64,000 bases of DNA from Flagellimonas oceani (lineage in GTDB: Bacteria; Bacteroidota; Bacteroidia; Flavobacteriales; Flavobacteriaceae), in assembly GCF_011068285.1 (NCBI RefSeq), contig NZ_CP049616.1:310001-374000 (forward strand), in the 5' to 3' direction. This document shows positions 50,770-61,379 of this stretch, one piece after another. The notes beneath the pieces are model-generated. The model searched no databases and was not told the DNA's origin. It saw only the letters and a list, made by a program, of their open reading frames with translations. Every line of letters starts with the position of its first letter. Within the stretch, counting starts at the first letter, position 1. The position numbers and the translations under genes are program-made.

Positions 50770-53700
50770 ATGGCTAGAATAAAAGATAATAACGCACAAA
50801 AAAGGTTCAACAAAATTTCCATTGGATTGGCCTCGCCAGAGTCGATTTTGGCAGAGTCCCGCGGAGAAGTGTTGAAGCCTGAAACCATTAACTATAGAAC
50901 GCACAAACCAGAGCGTGATGGATTGTTCTGCGAGCGTATTTTTGGTCCTGTAAAGGATTATGAGTGTGCCTGTGGTAAATACAAGAGAATCCGTTACCGT
51001 GGAATCGTTTGTGACCGTTGTGGTGTTGAAGTGACGGAGAAGAAGGTACGTAGAGACCGTGTGGGCCACATTAATCTTGTGGTTCCCGTAGCGCACATCT
51101 GGTACTTCCGCTCGTTGCCAAACAAGATAGGTTACCTTTTGGGATTGCCTTCCAAAAAGTTGGATATGATCATCTACTACGAAAGGTATGTGGTTATACA
51201 GCCAGGTATTGCCAAAGGTCCAGAAGGTGAGGAAATCCAAAAAATGGATTTCTTGACCGAAGAGGAATACCTGAACATTTTGGAATCCATTCCTACCGAG
51301 AACCAATACTTGGAGGATAGCGACCCCAACAAGTTCATCGCCAAAATGGGTGCCGAGTGTTTGATCGACATTTTGTCCAGAATCGATTTGGAACAATTGT
51401 CTTACGAACTTCGTCACAAGGCAAACACAGAGACTTCAAAACAACGTAAGACCGAAGCCTTGAAGCGTCTTCAAGTAGTGGAGGCTTTGCGTGAGTCGCA
51501 AGGAAACAGGGAGAACAACCCGGAGTGGATGATCATGAAGGTGATTCCCGTGATTCCACCAGAATTGCGTCCGTTGGTGCCGTTGGATGGTGGTCGTTTT
51601 GCGACTTCCGATTTGAACGACCTGTATCGTAGGGTAATTATCCGTAACAACCGTTTGAAGCGTTTGATGGAAATCAAGGCACCAGAAGTGATCTTGAGGA
51701 ACGAAAAACGTATGCTTCAAGAAGCGGTAGATTCCCTTTTCGATAACACAAGAAAAGCATCTGCGGTAAAAACAGAATCAAACAGACCATTGAAATCCCT
51801 TTCAGATTCCTTGAAAGGTAAACAAGGCCGTTTCCGTCAAAACCTTTTGGGTAAACGTGTGGATTACTCCGCCCGTTCCGTAATCGTCGTTGGACCGGAA
51901 TTGAAATTGTACGAATGTGGTCTTCCAAAAGATATGGCGGCCGAACTTTACAAACCGTTCATCATCCGTAAGTTGATTGAAAGAGGTATTGTAAAGACCG
52001 TTAAATCTGCCAAAAAGATTATAGACAAGAAAGAGCCCGTAGTATGGGACATTCTTGAAAACGTCCTTAAAGGACACCCTGTATTGTTGAACCGTGCCCC
52101 CACATTGCACAGATTGGGTATCCAAGCGTTCCAGCCTAAACTTATCGAAGGTAAGGCTATCCGTTTGCACCCGTTGGCGTGTACCGCATTTAACGCGGAT
52201 TTTGATGGGGATCAGATGGCAGTTCACTTGCCATTGGGGCCAGAGGCCATTTTGGAAGCGCAACTATTGATGTTGGCTTCGCAGAACATCCTTAACCCTG
52301 CCAATGGTTCTCCGATTACCGTCCCGTCCCAGGATATGGTTTTGGGATTGTACTATATGACCAAGCACAAAAAATCCACTCCAGAAGAGCCTGTATTGGG
52401 CGAAGGATTGACCTTCTATTCTTCTGAAGAGGTTGAAATTGCCTTCAACGAGAAAAAAGTTTCGCTTAATGCCGGAATCAAGGTAAGGGCCAAGGACTTT
52501 AACGAAAAAGGTGAATTGGTATATCAAATCATTGAAACCACGGTAGGTCGTGTATTGTTCAACACGGAAGTGCCGGAACAAGCAGGATTCATCAACCAAG
52601 TATTGAACAAGAAGGCCCTTAGGAACATTATTGGGGACATTCTTGCGGTGACCGATGTACCTACAACGGCCGATTTCTTGGATAAGATCAAGGCCATGGG
52701 ATACGATTTCGCCTTTAAAGGTGGATTGTCCTTTAGTTTGGGTGATATTATCATCCCTGCCGAAAAGCAGGATATGATCGGCGAGGCAAACGAGCAGGTC
52801 GATGGTATTATGATGAACTATAACATGGGTCTGATCACCAACAACGAGCGTTACAACCAGGTTATCGATGTTTGGACATCTACCAACGCCATGTTGACCG
52901 AATTGGCAATGAAGCGAATCCGTGAGGATAAGCAAGGATTCAACTCCGTATATATGATGTTGGATTCTGGTGCGAGGGGTTCCAAAGAGCAGATTCGTCA
53001 GTTGACCGGTATGCGTGGATTGATGGCCAAGCCGAAAAAATCCACAGCTGGTGGTGGTGAAATTATCGAGAACCCGATTCTTTCCAACTTTAAGGAGGGA
53101 CTTTCGATCTTGGAATACTTTATCTCTACCCACGGTGCGCGTAAAGGTCTTGCGGATACCGCTTTGAAAACGGCGGATGCGGGATACTTGACCAGACGTT
53201 TGGTGGACGTTTCACAAGATGTGATCGTGAATAGCGAGGATTGTGGAACTTTGAGAGGTATCGAGGTAGAACCATTGAAGAAAAATGAGGAGATTGTTGA
53301 AACCCTGGGTGAAAGAATCTTGGGCAGGGTATCGTTGCACGATGTGTACAACCCATTGACCGAAGAATTGATCCTAAGAGCAGGCCAAGAAATCAACGAG
53401 GTCGATGTGAGAAGGGTAGAGGCAGCTCCAATTGAAAAGATAGAAGTAAGATCACCGTTGACCTGTGAGGCTCCTCAGGGAATCTGTTCCAAGTGTTACG
53501 GTAGAAACCTTGCTACCAATAAAATGGTACAACGAGGTGAAGCTGTTGGTGTTGTGGCGGCACAATCCATTGGTGAGCCAGGTACACAGCTAACGTTGCG
53601 TACCTTCCACGTGGGTGGTATTGCAGGTAACATTTCCGAGGACAACAAGTTGGAATCCAAATTCGACGGTATCGCCGAAATTGAGGACTTGCGAGTTGTA

Positions 53701-55068
53701 GAAGGACAGGCCGGCGATGGAAGTAAAACGAATATCGTGATTTCCAGAACTTCGGAAGTGAAGATCGTTGATCCAAAAACAGGAATCACGTTAAGTACCA
53801 GCAACATTCCTTATGGATCTCAATTGTTCGTGAAGGATGGAGAAAAAATCACCAAAGGAACCGTAATCTGTGAATGGGATCCCTATAATGGTGTAATCGT
53901 TTCTGAGTTCTCCGGACAGATTGCTTACGAGAATATTGAGCAAGGGGTTACTTACCAAGTGGAAATCGATGAACAGACCGGTTTCCAAGAAAAAGTAATC
54001 TCCGAATCAAGGAACAAGAAGTTGATACCAACGTTGTTGATACAGAACAGTAAAGGTGAAACCTTACGTTCCTATAACTTGCCAGTTGGTTCCCACTTGA
54101 TGATCAATGATGGTGAGAAGGTAAAAGAAGGTAAGATCTTGGTGAAAATCCCTCGTAAATCTGCCAAGGCAGGGGATATTACCGGTGGTCTTCCAAGGGT
54201 AACAGAGCTTTTCGAAGCCCGTAACCCATCCAACCCGGCCGTTGTATCTGAGATTGACGGTGTGGTATCCTTCGGTAAGATCAAGCGTGGTAACCGTGAG
54301 ATCATCATCGAATCCAAGACAGGCGATATCAAAAAGTACTTGGTCAAATTGTCCAACCAGATATTGGTTCAGGAAAACGACTACGTACGTGCAGGTATGC
54401 CATTGTCCGATGGTTCCATAACACCGGAAGATATCTTGGCCATCAAAGGACCATCAGCAGTACAGCAATACTTGGTGAACGAGGTACAAGAAGTATACCG
54501 TTTGCAAGGGGTGAAGATCAACGATAAGCACTTTGAGGTTGTTGTAAGACAGATGATGCGTAAAGTGAAGATCCAAGATCCAGGAGATACTATTTTCTTG
54601 GAGAACCAATTGGTGCACAAAGATGACTTTATCAACGAGAACGATGAGATTTTCGGTAAAAAAGTTGTTGAGGACGCCGGTGATTCCGAAAGGTTGAAAC
54701 CAGGACAGATTTTGACGGTACGTGAGCTAAGGGACGAAAACTCCATTCTTAGAAGAGAGGACAAGACCTTGGTATCGGCAAGGGATGCCGTGGCAGCAAC
54801 CGCTACACCGATCTTGCAAGGTATTACAAGAGCTTCGTTGCAGACAAAATCATTTATCTCTGCAGCATCGTTCCAAGAAACGACCAAAGTATTGAACGAA
54901 GCCGCTGTAAGTGGTAAAGTGGATACCTTGGAAGGATTGAAGGAAAACGTAATTGTTGGACATAAGATTCCTGCCGGTACCGGTATGAGGGATTACGATA
55001 GCATCATTGTAGGTTCCAAAGAGGAATACGATGAGATCATGGCCCGAAAAGAGGAATTCAAATTCTAA
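50770..55068 (+). CDS. rpoC: DNA-directed RNA polymerase subunit beta'
   Basis: The 1432-residue beta' subunit has the N-terminal zinc site ([20 protein letters not shown], about 66-85), the catalytic [12 protein letters not shown] (475-486, three Mg-binding aspartates), the bridge helix/trigger loop region ([19 protein letters not shown]) and a second zinc cluster ([13 protein letters not shown]). Like other Bacteroidota it lacks large insertions seen in proteobacterial beta'. A terminator at 55077 ends the operon. Confidence 0.99.
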   Translation: MARIKDNNAQKRFNKISIGLASPESILAESRGEVLKPETINYRTHKPERDGLFCERIFGPVKDYECACGKYKRIRYRGIVCDRCGVEVTEKKVRRDRVGHINLVVPVAHIWYFRSLPNKIGYLLGLPSKKLDMIIYYERYVVIQPGIAKGPEGEEIQKMDFLTEEEYLNILESIPTENQYLEDSDPNKFIAKMGAECLIDILSRIDLEQLSYELRHKANTETSKQRKTEALKRLQVVEALRESQGNRENNPEWMIMKVIPVIPPELRPLVPLDGGRFATSDLNDLYRRVIIRNNRLKRLMEIKAPEVILRNEKRMLQEAVDSLFDNTRKASAVKTESNRPLKSLSDSLKGKQGRFRQNLLGKRVDYSARSVIVVGPELKLYECGLPKDMAAELYKPFIIRKLIERGIVKTVKSAKKIIDKKEPVVWDILENVLKGHPVLLNRAPTLHRLGIQAFQPKLIEGKAIRLHPLACTAFNADFDGDQMAVHLPLGPEAILEAQLLMLASQNILNPANGSPITVPSQDMVLGLYYMTKHKKSTPEEPVLGEGLTFYSSEEVEIAFNEKKVSLNAGIKVRAKDFNEKGELVYQIIETTVGRVLFNTEVPEQAGFINQVLNKKALRNIIGDILAVTDVPTTADFLDKIKAMGYDFAFKGGLSFSLGDIIIPAEKQDMIGEANEQVDGIMMNYNMGLITNNERYNQVIDVWTSTNAMLTELAMKRIREDKQGFNSVYMMLDSGARGSKEQIRQLTGMRGLMAKPKKSTAGGGEIIENPILSNFKEGLSILEYFISTHGARKGLADTALKTADAGYLTRRLVDVSQDVIVNSEDCGTLRGIEVEPLKKNEEIVETLGERILGRVSLHDVYNPLTEELILRAGQEINEVDVRRVEAAPIEKIEVRSPLTCEAPQGICSKCYGRNLATNKMVQRGEAVGVVAAQSIGEPGTQLTLRTFHVGGIAGNISEDNKLESKFDGIAEIEDLRVVEGQAGDGSKTNIVISRTSEVKIVDPKTGITLSTSNIPYGSQLFVKDGEKITKGTVICEWDPYNGVIVSEFSGQIAYENIEQGVTYQVEIDEQTGFQEKVISESRNKKLIPTLLIQNSKGETLRSYNLPVGSHLMINDGEKVKEGKILVKIPRKSAKAGDITGGLPRVTELFEARNPSNPAVVSEIDGVVSFGKIKRGNREIIIESKTGDIKKYLVKLSNQILVQENDYVRAGMPLSDGSITPEDILAIKGPSAVQQYLVNEVQEVYRLQGVKINDKHFEVVVRQMMRKVKIQDPGDTIFLENQLVHKDDFINENDEIFGKKVVEDAGDSERLKPGQILTVRELRDENSILRREDKTLVSARDAVAATATPILQGITRASLQTKSFISAASFQETTKVLNEAAVSGKVDTLEGLKENVIVGHKIPAGTGMRDYDSIIVGSKEEYDEIMARKEEFKF

Positions 55069-55076
55069 ATAAAACA

Positions 55077-55109
55077 AACCCTGGCCTTTAGGTCGGGGTT
55101 TTTCTTTTT
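55077..55109 (+). terminator. Intrinsic terminator after rpoC
   Basis: AACCCTGGCC (55077-55086), loop TTTA, GGTCGGGGTT (55091-55100), two G-T pairs, then TTTCTTTTT. It starts 9 bp after the rpoC stop and ends 14 bp before the DUF3467 gene. Confidence 0.85.
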
Positions 55110-55122
55110 AAGATAAAGTGAT

Positions 55123-55434
55123 ATGGCTGAAGAAAAGAAAAATCAGAAACAGATCAACATAGAGTTGGATGAAAAAACGGCAGAAGGGACCTATTCCAAT
55201 CTTGCCATCATCAACCATTCCGTATCCGAATTTGTGGTGGACTTTATCAGCTTGATGCCGGGCGCTCCCAAAGCCAAGGTAAAGAGCAGAATCATATTGA
55301 CACCGCAACATGCCAAAAAGTTACTAAAGGCATTGAACGATAATGTCAGCCGCTTTGAACAGGCACACGGAACCATTCAAGACTACGAGCAACCAGCGAT
55401 ACCGTTAAATTTTGGTCCCACTGGTGAAGCATAA
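55123..55434 (+). CDS. DUF3467 family protein
   Basis: The 103-residue cytosolic protein fits DUF3467: QINIELDEKTAEGTYSNLAIINHSVSEFVVDFISLMPGAPKAKVKSRIILTPQHAKKLLKAL. It is mostly beta with a C-terminal helix. The family commonly sits after rpoC in Bacteroidota; its function is unknown. A terminator separates it from rpoC, so readthrough or a separate weak promoter must feed it. Confidence 0.88.
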   Translation: MAEEKKNQKQINIELDEKTAEGTYSNLAIINHSVSEFVVDFISLMPGAPKAKVKSRIILTPQHAKKLLKALNDNVSRFEQAHGTIQDYEQPAIPLNFGPTGEA

Positions 55435-55460
55435 AAAAGCCCCAAATCGGGGCTTTTTTT
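55433..55460. terminator. Bidirectional intrinsic terminator
   Basis: AAAAAAGCCCC (55433-55443), loop of five, GGGGCTTTTTTT (55449-55460) is symmetric, so it can stop both the DUF3467 transcript and the convergent minus-strand gene. Confidence 0.9.
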
Positions 55461-55466
55461 AATCTT

Positions 55467-55898
55467 TTACTTTAACCAACCTTTCTCAATTCCTTTTTTC
55501 GAGAAGAAAATCAGGTAAATGCCAATAACGATAACGATTATCGGCATTGCGTAGGTGGATGGCCCAAAGGCCTCTACCGCATTGGAAATAAACAACCAAT
55601 GGATGAATTGCGCCACTGCTGCGATCAAGGATACGATAAAAAAAGTTTTCGCCCATTTTTTTCGGAGCAAAAGCCCAATACAGGCCAAAGTTCCAGAGAA
55701 GACCGCAATGGCAAATGCAGCTGTTGCCCAAGCCGGGATACCTTCAAAAGCTTCGCGTTGGGCCTGGTCCATGGCCTCTAAAAGCGCTACTTGGTTAAAA
55801 GCTTGATTGAGATAGTTCATAACGCCCACCAAGTTCCATAAAAGAGCGATTACGCTCACCACCCAGAACCAAACAGGTGGTTTTACCGAAGTCGTCAT
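55467..55898 (-). CDS. Small four-span membrane protein of unknown function
   Basis: I do not recognise the family. The 143-residue protein has four hydrophobic segments (about 8-26, 57-77, 83-104, 113-133) with short loops; a small extracytoplasmic loop (QAFNQVALLEAMDQAQREAFEGIP) follows the first. The start WFWVVSVIALLWNLVGVMNYL is shared with a small group of Bacteroidota proteins annotated only as hypothetical, from memory. It is a single gene ending at a bidirectional terminator, 108 bp after prfC ends on the same strand. Confidence 0.7.
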   Translation of the reverse strand: MTTSVKPPVWFWVVSVIALLWNLVGVMNYLNQAFNQVALLEAMDQAQREAFEGIPAWATAAFAIAVFSGTLACIGLLLRKKWAKTFFIVSLIAAVAQFIHWLFISNAVEAFGPSTYAMPIIVIVIGIYLIFFSKKGIEKGWLK

Positions 55899-56006
55899 AA
55901 TTTGATTATTTAATTGGTTACGTTAATCAATGTACGAAAAAAACAGATTCGTAGTGTCCAACGAATTAACAACCAGTCGAATATGTGGTTTGTTCCAATA
56001 AAAAAA

Positions 56007-57596
56007 TTATTCGAACTCAGAAGTATAATGCAATTTTACCGAAGGGTATTTTTGCTGTGTCATTTGAAGTGAAAACGGGGAATCCGCCAAAAATACGAGC
56101 TGCCCTTTTTTATCCGTTGCCAAAAATTTTTGCTTCACGCGTTTAAATTCTTGGAACTCCTCATTTTTTTCATCCTTGGGTTCCACCCAGCAAGCTTTGT
56201 GTACCGGAAAGTTCTCATAGGTGCATTTGGCACCATACTCATGCTCCAGTCTATACTGGATCACTTCATACTGTAGAGCCCCGACCGTGCCTATAATTTT
56301 TCGCCCGTTCATTTCTAGGGTAAACAACTGTGCGACACCTTCGTCCATGAGCTGATCGATACCCTTGTACAATTGTTTTGCCTTCATAGGGTCCGCATTG
56401 TTGATATACCTGAAATGTTCCGGGGAGAAACTTGGGATTCCTTTATAATGCAACTCCTCACCGCTCGTCAATGTATCACCGATTTTAAAGTTTCCTGTGT
56501 CGTGCAGTCCCACAATGTCACCGGGATAGGAAATGTCGACAATCTCCTTTTTCTCTGCAAAAAAGGCATTGGGGCTGGAAAATTTCAGTTTTTTGCCATG
56601 CCGTACATGTAAATAGGGGGTGTTACGTTCAAACGTTCCGGATACAATTTTTATGAAGGCCAAACGGTCTCGGTGCTTGGGGTCCATGTTGGCGTGTATC
56701 TTGAATACGAAACCTGAGAAATCTTTTTCATTGGCCTTTACCAAGCGCTCTTCGGCCTTCTTTGGCCTTGGTGAAGGGGCAATATTTACAAAACAATCCA
56801 AGAGCTCACGCACCCCGAAATTGTTCAGGGCGGAGCCAAAAAATACAGGCTGTAGCTCGCCCTTCAAATAGGCATCTTGGTCAAAATCTGGATAAACCCC
56901 TTCAACGAGCTCCAGATTTCCACGTAATTCATCGGCTGCATCGGTACCGATTAGTTTTTCAAGTTCAGGATTGTCCAAATTATCAAAGGCGATGGTCTCC
57001 TCGATATTTTTTTTGCTATTTCCGCTGAAAAGGTTGATGTTCTTTTCGTAGATGTTGTAGATGCCTTTAAAATCGTATCCCATTCCAATGGGGAAACTCA
57101 GTGGGGTTACGGTCAATCCCAGTTTTTGTTCCACCTCGTCCAAAAGGTCGAAAGCATCCTTTCCCTCACGGTCCAATTTGTTGATGAAGACGATCATGGG
57201 GATATTTCTCATTCGGCAGACCTCGACCAGTTTTTCGGTCTGTTCCTCAACACCTTTGGCTACATCGATAACAACAATCACGCTGTCCACAGCCGTCAAG
57301 GTTCTAAAAGTATCTTCGGCAAAATCCTTGTGCCCGGGAGTATCCAGAATATTGATTTTTTTGTCCTTATAAATAAAGGCCAGAACGGAAGTGGCAACGG
57401 AGATTCCCCTTTGGCGTTCGATTTCCATAAAGTCGCTGGTAGCGGATTTTTTGATCTTGTTACTTTTTACCGCTCCGGCTTCCTGGATGGCGCCACCGAA
57501 CAACAACAGTTTTTCCGTAAGTGTAGTTTTACCCGCATCGGGGTGGGAGATAATGCCAAAAGTTCTTCGTTTCGCTATTTCCTTTTCAAAATCCAT
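56007..57596 (-). CDS. prfC: Peptide chain release factor 3
   Basis: RF3 is a GTPase that removes RF1/RF2 from the ribosome after termination. The 529-residue protein has SHPDAGKTTLTEKLLLFGGAIQ (P-loop), RQRGISVATS (switch I), DTPGHKDFAEDT (G3), FINKLDREGKD (G4) and the RF3 C-terminal domains. I use ATG 57596 (MDFEKEIAKRRTFG), the usual N-terminus; an earlier in-frame start at 57641 would add 15 residues upstream of a -7 box. Gene stands alone. Confidence 0.96.
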   Translation of the reverse strand: MDFEKEIAKRRTFGIISHPDAGKTTLTEKLLLFGGAIQEAGAVKSNKIKKSATSDFMEIERQRGISVATSVLAFIYKDKKINILDTPGHKDFAEDTFRTLTAVDSVIVVIDVAKGVEEQTEKLVEVCRMRNIPMIVFINKLDREGKDAFDLLDEVEQKLGLTVTPLSFPIGMGYDFKGIYNIYEKNINLFSGNSKKNIEETIAFDNLDNPELEKLIGTDAADELRGNLELVEGVYPDFDQDAYLKGELQPVFFGSALNNFGVRELLDCFVNIAPSPRPKKAEERLVKANEKDFSGFVFKIHANMDPKHRDRLAFIKIVSGTFERNTPYLHVRHGKKLKFSSPNAFFAEKKEIVDISYPGDIVGLHDTGNFKIGDTLTSGEELHYKGIPSFSPEHFRYINNADPMKAKQLYKGIDQLMDEGVAQLFTLEMNGRKIIGTVGALQYEVIQYRLEHEYGAKCTYENFPVHKACWVEPKDEKNEEFQEFKRVKQKFLATDKKGQLVFLADSPFSLQMTQQKYPSVKLHYTSEFE

Positions 57597-57991
57597 CAAC
57601 AAAAATTTCGGCAAAAATACGGGATTTAAATCTTTTGTCACTCATTTTTAGTACGATTAGGGATTGTTGATATAATTGAAAAAAAATCAAAAATAAACAG
57701 CAGTTAAATCCGAAAAGAACGGTATTTTTCGCCCGTTTTTAAAACGCTGGCCATTTCACGCTCCTGTTGTGCATTCTCAAAATAAGGAGATAGGGCAACT
57801 AATGATAAGGAAATTGCTTTTTATCGATTAAAATGGGAGGTGAAACACAAATAGATTAATTATGTGACCTATTTCTATCGATTTGTGTCGAAAGGGCCAG
57901 AGTTATTAGAATACTGAGAAAACCCCAATTTTCTTACAAATACGAGAACCTCTTATTGCCATGGTGATTAGTTGACCAAAACTTATCATTT
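57597..57991. other. 395-bp intergenic region between prfC and the adhesin gene
   Basis: It holds the prfC promoter box and an imperfect inverted repeat (57845-57888: ACACAAATAGAT, 20-base gap, ATCGATTTGTGT, one mismatch). I see no TAnnTTTG box in the plus direction, no tRNA, and no small ORF worth reporting. The adhesin promoter is therefore not identified. Confidence 0.5.
57612..57619 (-). promoter_or_regulatory. -7 box TATTTTTG of prfC
   Basis: Minus-strand TAnnTTTG match 15 bp before the chosen prfC ATG; it supports the shorter start. The -33 region is weak. Confidence 0.45.
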
Positions 57992-60900
57992 ATGGAGAAC
58001 ATTACTTTTGTAAGACTAAAGAAACACTTGGTCCTAAAATATACCTTATGGTGTTTTGTTTTTGGGCCAATTCCTTCCTTTGGTCTGTCCCCTGTACATA
58101 CATACAATACAGACGTAGCTATTTCTGCTACTGATCTTATTCCCTCGCAAATGGCTGATCTTTGGAATCCGCTGTCCAGTGCGATGGCGCCAGAAGACTG
58201 TGATGGGGATGGCGTTTCTTGTGAGCAGGAGGAGAAGGACGGCACAGATCCCAATGATCCTTGTGATTTTATATTGGAACATCAAAACTGTACACCTTCC
58301 GAAGCTTGGAAAAAGGATGATTGTGATGGTGATGGCGTGAGCAATGGAAAGGAAAAAGAGGATGGAACGGACCCCTTGGACCCATGTGATTTTGTGTTGG
58401 AGCATCAGGATTGCTCTATTTCCGAAGCTTGGAAAAAGGATGATTGTGATGGCGATGGCGTTAGCAATGGAAAGGAAAAAGAGGATGGAACGGACCCCTT
58501 GGACCCATGTGATTTTATATTGGAGCATCAAGATTGCTCTATTTCCGAAGCTTGGAAAAAGGATGATTGTGATGGCGATGGCGTTAGCAATGGAAAGGAA
58601 AAAGAGGATGGAACGGACCCCTTGGACCCATGTGATTTTATATTGGAGCATCAAGATTGCTCTATTTCCGAAGCTTGGAAAAAGGATGATTGTGATGGCG
58701 ATGGCGTGAGCAATGGAAAGGAAAAGGAGGACGGAACGGACCCCTTGGACCCATGTGATTTTGTGTTGGAGCATCAGGATTGCTCCCCATCTGAAGAATG
58801 GAAGAAGGATGATTGTGATGGCGATGGCGTGAGCAATGGCAAGGAAAAAGAGGATGGAACGGATCCCTTAGATCCATGTGATTTTGTGTTGGAGCATCAG
58901 GATTGTTCTCCATCTGAAGAATGGAAGAAAGCGGATTGCGACGGCGATGGTGTCACCAACGAAGATGAAAAAGAGGATGGGACCGACCCACTAGATCCAT
59001 GTGATTATAAACCCGAAAGCGTTACCCTTCCACAAACCGGTGATTATCTGGATGCGGATTGTGATGGCGACGGTGTGACCAATGAAGATGAGGAAGAGGA
59101 CGGAACAGATCCCTTAGATCCATGTTCTTTTCTCCTTGAAAGTCAGACTGTAGCTCCCGATTCCACATGGAATGCAGCCGATTGTGACGGCGACGGTGTG
59201 ACCAACGAAGATGAAAAAGAGGACGGGACCGACCCGCTAGATCCTTGCGATTATAAACCAGAAAGCGTTACCCTTCCACAAACCGGTGATTATCTGGATG
59301 CGGATTGTGATGGCGATGGTGTGACCAATGAAGATGAGGAAGAGGACGGAACAGATCCCTTAGATCCATGTTCTTTTCTCCTTGAAAGTCAGACTGTAGC
59401 TCCCGACTCCACATGGAATGCAGCCGATTGTGACGGCGACGGTGTGACCAACGAAGATGAAAAAGAGGATGGGACCGACCCGCTAGATCCTTGCGATTAT
59501 AAACCAGAAAGTGTGACTCTGCCACAGACTGCGGATTGGGAAGCATTGGATTGTGATGATGATGGAAATCCCAATGGCCCCGACCCAGACCCATTGGCTG
59601 CCAACGCCAGTGACGATTATGGTTCAACCCCGGCTTTGACCGAAGTAGCTATCAATATTTTGGAAAACGACGATTACCTGCCAAATAACGATGGCAATAA
59701 TTTGGGTGAAACCAATCTGTCTAGAACTGGCGGCGATGCTGTGGGAACAGTAAGTTTTGATAACGAAACAGGTTTTGTAACCTATACGCCAACCGTGGAA
59801 GAGTCAAATTCTACCGTAACCATAGTTTATCAGGTTTGTAATGTATTGCCGGACCCAAGCGTATGCGCATCTGCAACCATTTATATAGAGGTTGGGGCAA
59901 ACGCTATTGATGCTGTTGATGATGCCTATTCGGTAACAACAGATCAAGATGGCGTTATTGAAGGGAGTGACGTACTATTGAATGACACTTTGAATGGCGA
60001 ACCGATTTCAATTGACGATGTGGTTTTAACATCGACTGCAACAGCGGAATTGACCGTTAATCCGGATGGAAGCATTTCTGTTACCGAAGGAACAGTTGTG
60101 GGCACCTACACCATTGATTACACCATCTGTGATGCGGGAAATGCTACTAATTGCGATACAGCAACCGTAACCGTAACCGTCACAGAAGGAATGGGAGGCA
60201 ATGTTATAGATGCCGTGGATGATACATATACCGATGAGGATATAGATGATAGCGACGTCCTTTTAAATGATACCCTAAACGGTCAGGCCTTAACTCTAGC
60301 GGATGTGATTTTAACATCGACTGCAACAGAAGAATTGACCATTAACCCAGATGGGAGTGTTACGGTCGCACCGGGAACGGAAGTGGGCACCTATACCATT
60401 GATTATACCATATGCGATATTATGGACGTGGACAATTGTGACACCGCAACAGTTACGGTTATAGTGACGACAGTTCCGCCACCACCACCGCCAGATGCAA
60501 TTATCGATGCCGTAGATGATGCTTATACGGCAACGGTAGGTGAAGAAGGCATGATCATGGACAGTGATGTATTGATGAACGATACGTATGATAATTTCGC
60601 CGTGACCCTTGCCGATGTGATTTTGACATCCACGCCCACAGAAGAACTTAGGGTCAACGAAGATGGAAGTGTAAGTGTATTGCCAGGAACACCAGAAGGA
60701 ACGTACACCATAACCTATACCATTTGCGATATTTTGGATGTGGACAATTGCGATACGGCAACTGTAACCGTTGAAGTAACCCAAGGAGAGGATAATGTTA
60801 TAGATGCCGTGGACGATACTTATAACACTGCTATCACTGGGGGATTGATCGCCAATAGCAATGTATTGGAAAATGATACCCTAAACGGCGAATTGGTATC

Positions 60901-61375
60901 ATTGGGCGAGGTGGAGTTGACATCCACACCAACCAATGAACTTAGTATCGAGGATAATGGAACTGTTAGAGTGGCGGATGATGCCTCACCTGGGACATAT
61001 ACCATCGAGTACACTATCTGTGAAGTCGATAATCCAGATAATTGTGACACGGCAACAGTTACGGTGGTGATAGAAGCCATAGAGGTAAACCAAATGTTGA
61101 CCCCGAACGGAGATTTAAAAAATGACTTTTTGTTCATACGGGGAGTCGAGTACATTAAATCTAGCAAGCTCAGAATATTTAACCGATGGGGAACATTGGT
61201 TTTTGAAGGCGACAACTACAACAATGTAAACAACGCTTTCGATGGGCGTGTTCGTGGAAAATCAGCAATTAGTGTAAACGAGTACCTTCCAGCGGGAGTT
61301 TACTTTTACATATTCAACTATGAGACCGAACAAGGAAGTTTTACGGACTCGGAATATATTTATTTGAGCAGATAA
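57992..61375 (+). CDS. Type IX secreted adhesin-like protein with TSP3-type repeats and T9SS C-terminal domain
   Basis: The 1127-residue protein has a signal-like N-terminus (about 8-28). Residues 69-515 are eleven 41-residue repeats plus a partial twelfth, each beginning DCDGDGV and containing DGTDPLDPC, like calcium-binding thrombospondin type 3 repeats. Residues about 535-630 are an Ig/cadherin-like domain, then four similar ~90-100-residue domains each starting IDAVDD and ending CDTATVTV. The last ~90 residues (LTPNGDLKNDFLFIRG, FNRWGTLVFEG, LPAGVYFYIFNY) are a gliding-motility type (type B) C-terminal sorting domain. It should be exported by T9SS and displayed or released. The SprF-like gene follows by 4 bp. 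Confidence 0.9.
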   Translation: MENITFVRLKKHLVLKYTLWCFVFGPIPSFGLSPVHTYNTDVAISATDLIPSQMADLWNPLSSAMAPEDCDGDGVSCEQEEKDGTDPNDPCDFILEHQNCTPSEAWKKDDCDGDGVSNGKEKEDGTDPLDPCDFVLEHQDCSISEAWKKDDCDGDGVSNGKEKEDGTDPLDPCDFILEHQDCSISEAWKKDDCDGDGVSNGKEKEDGTDPLDPCDFILEHQDCSISEAWKKDDCDGDGVSNGKEKEDGTDPLDPCDFVLEHQDCSPSEEWKKDDCDGDGVSNGKEKEDGTDPLDPCDFVLEHQDCSPSEEWKKADCDGDGVTNEDEKEDGTDPLDPCDYKPESVTLPQTGDYLDADCDGDGVTNEDEEEDGTDPLDPCSFLLESQTVAPDSTWNAADCDGDGVTNEDEKEDGTDPLDPCDYKPESVTLPQTGDYLDADCDGDGVTNEDEEEDGTDPLDPCSFLLESQTVAPDSTWNAADCDGDGVTNEDEKEDGTDPLDPCDYKPESVTLPQTADWEALDCDDDGNPNGPDPDPLAANASDDYGSTPALTEVAINILENDDYLPNNDGNNLGETNLSRTGGDAVGTVSFDNETGFVTYTPTVEESNSTVTIVYQVCNVLPDPSVCASATIYIEVGANAIDAVDDAYSVTTDQDGVIEGSDVLLNDTLNGEPISIDDVVLTSTATAELTVNPDGSISVTEGTVVGTYTIDYTICDAGNATNCDTATVTVTVTEGMGGNVIDAVDDTYTDEDIDDSDVLLNDTLNGQALTLADVILTSTATEELTINPDGSVTVAPGTEVGTYTIDYTICDIMDVDNCDTATVTVIVTTVPPPPPPDAIIDAVDDAYTATVGEEGMIMDSDVLMNDTYDNFAVTLADVILTSTPTEELRVNEDGSVSVLPGTPEGTYTITYTICDILDVDNCDTATVTVEVTQGEDNVIDAVDDTYNTAITGGLIANSNVLENDTLNGELVSLGEVELTSTPTNELSIEDNGTVRVADDASPGTYTIEYTICEVDNPDNCDTATVTVVIEAIEVNQMLTPNGDLKNDFLFIRGVEYIKSSKLRIFNRWGTLVFEGDNYNNVNNAFDGRVRGKSAISVNEYLPAGVYFYIFNYETEQGSFTDSEYIYLSR
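58196..59575 (+). repeat. Tandem 123-bp repeats in the adhesin gene
   Basis: Units begin at 58196 and every 123 bp (58319, 58442, 58565, 58688, 58811, 58934, 59057, 59180, 59303, 59426, partial at 59549). Units 2-5 are nearly identical in DNA; units 7-8 and 9-10 form a duplicated 246-bp pair. The identity level points to recent duplication. Confidence 0.9.
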
Positions 61376-61379
61376 CAAT

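Noticed and set aside
52264-53133. Long antisense frames opposite rpoC and rpoB
   Set aside because: Highly expressed genes with restricted codon use leave the other strand open by chance; no conserved motifs are seen.
58046-58774. 242-codon minus-strand frame opposite the adhesin repeats
   Set aside because: It exists only because the 123-bp repeats keep the antisense frame open; the translation simply repeats the same low-complexity unit.
58196-59575. Regular repeats considered as a CRISPR array
   Set aside because: Units are 123 bp, coding, contiguous and in frame with no unique spacers; there are no cas genes.
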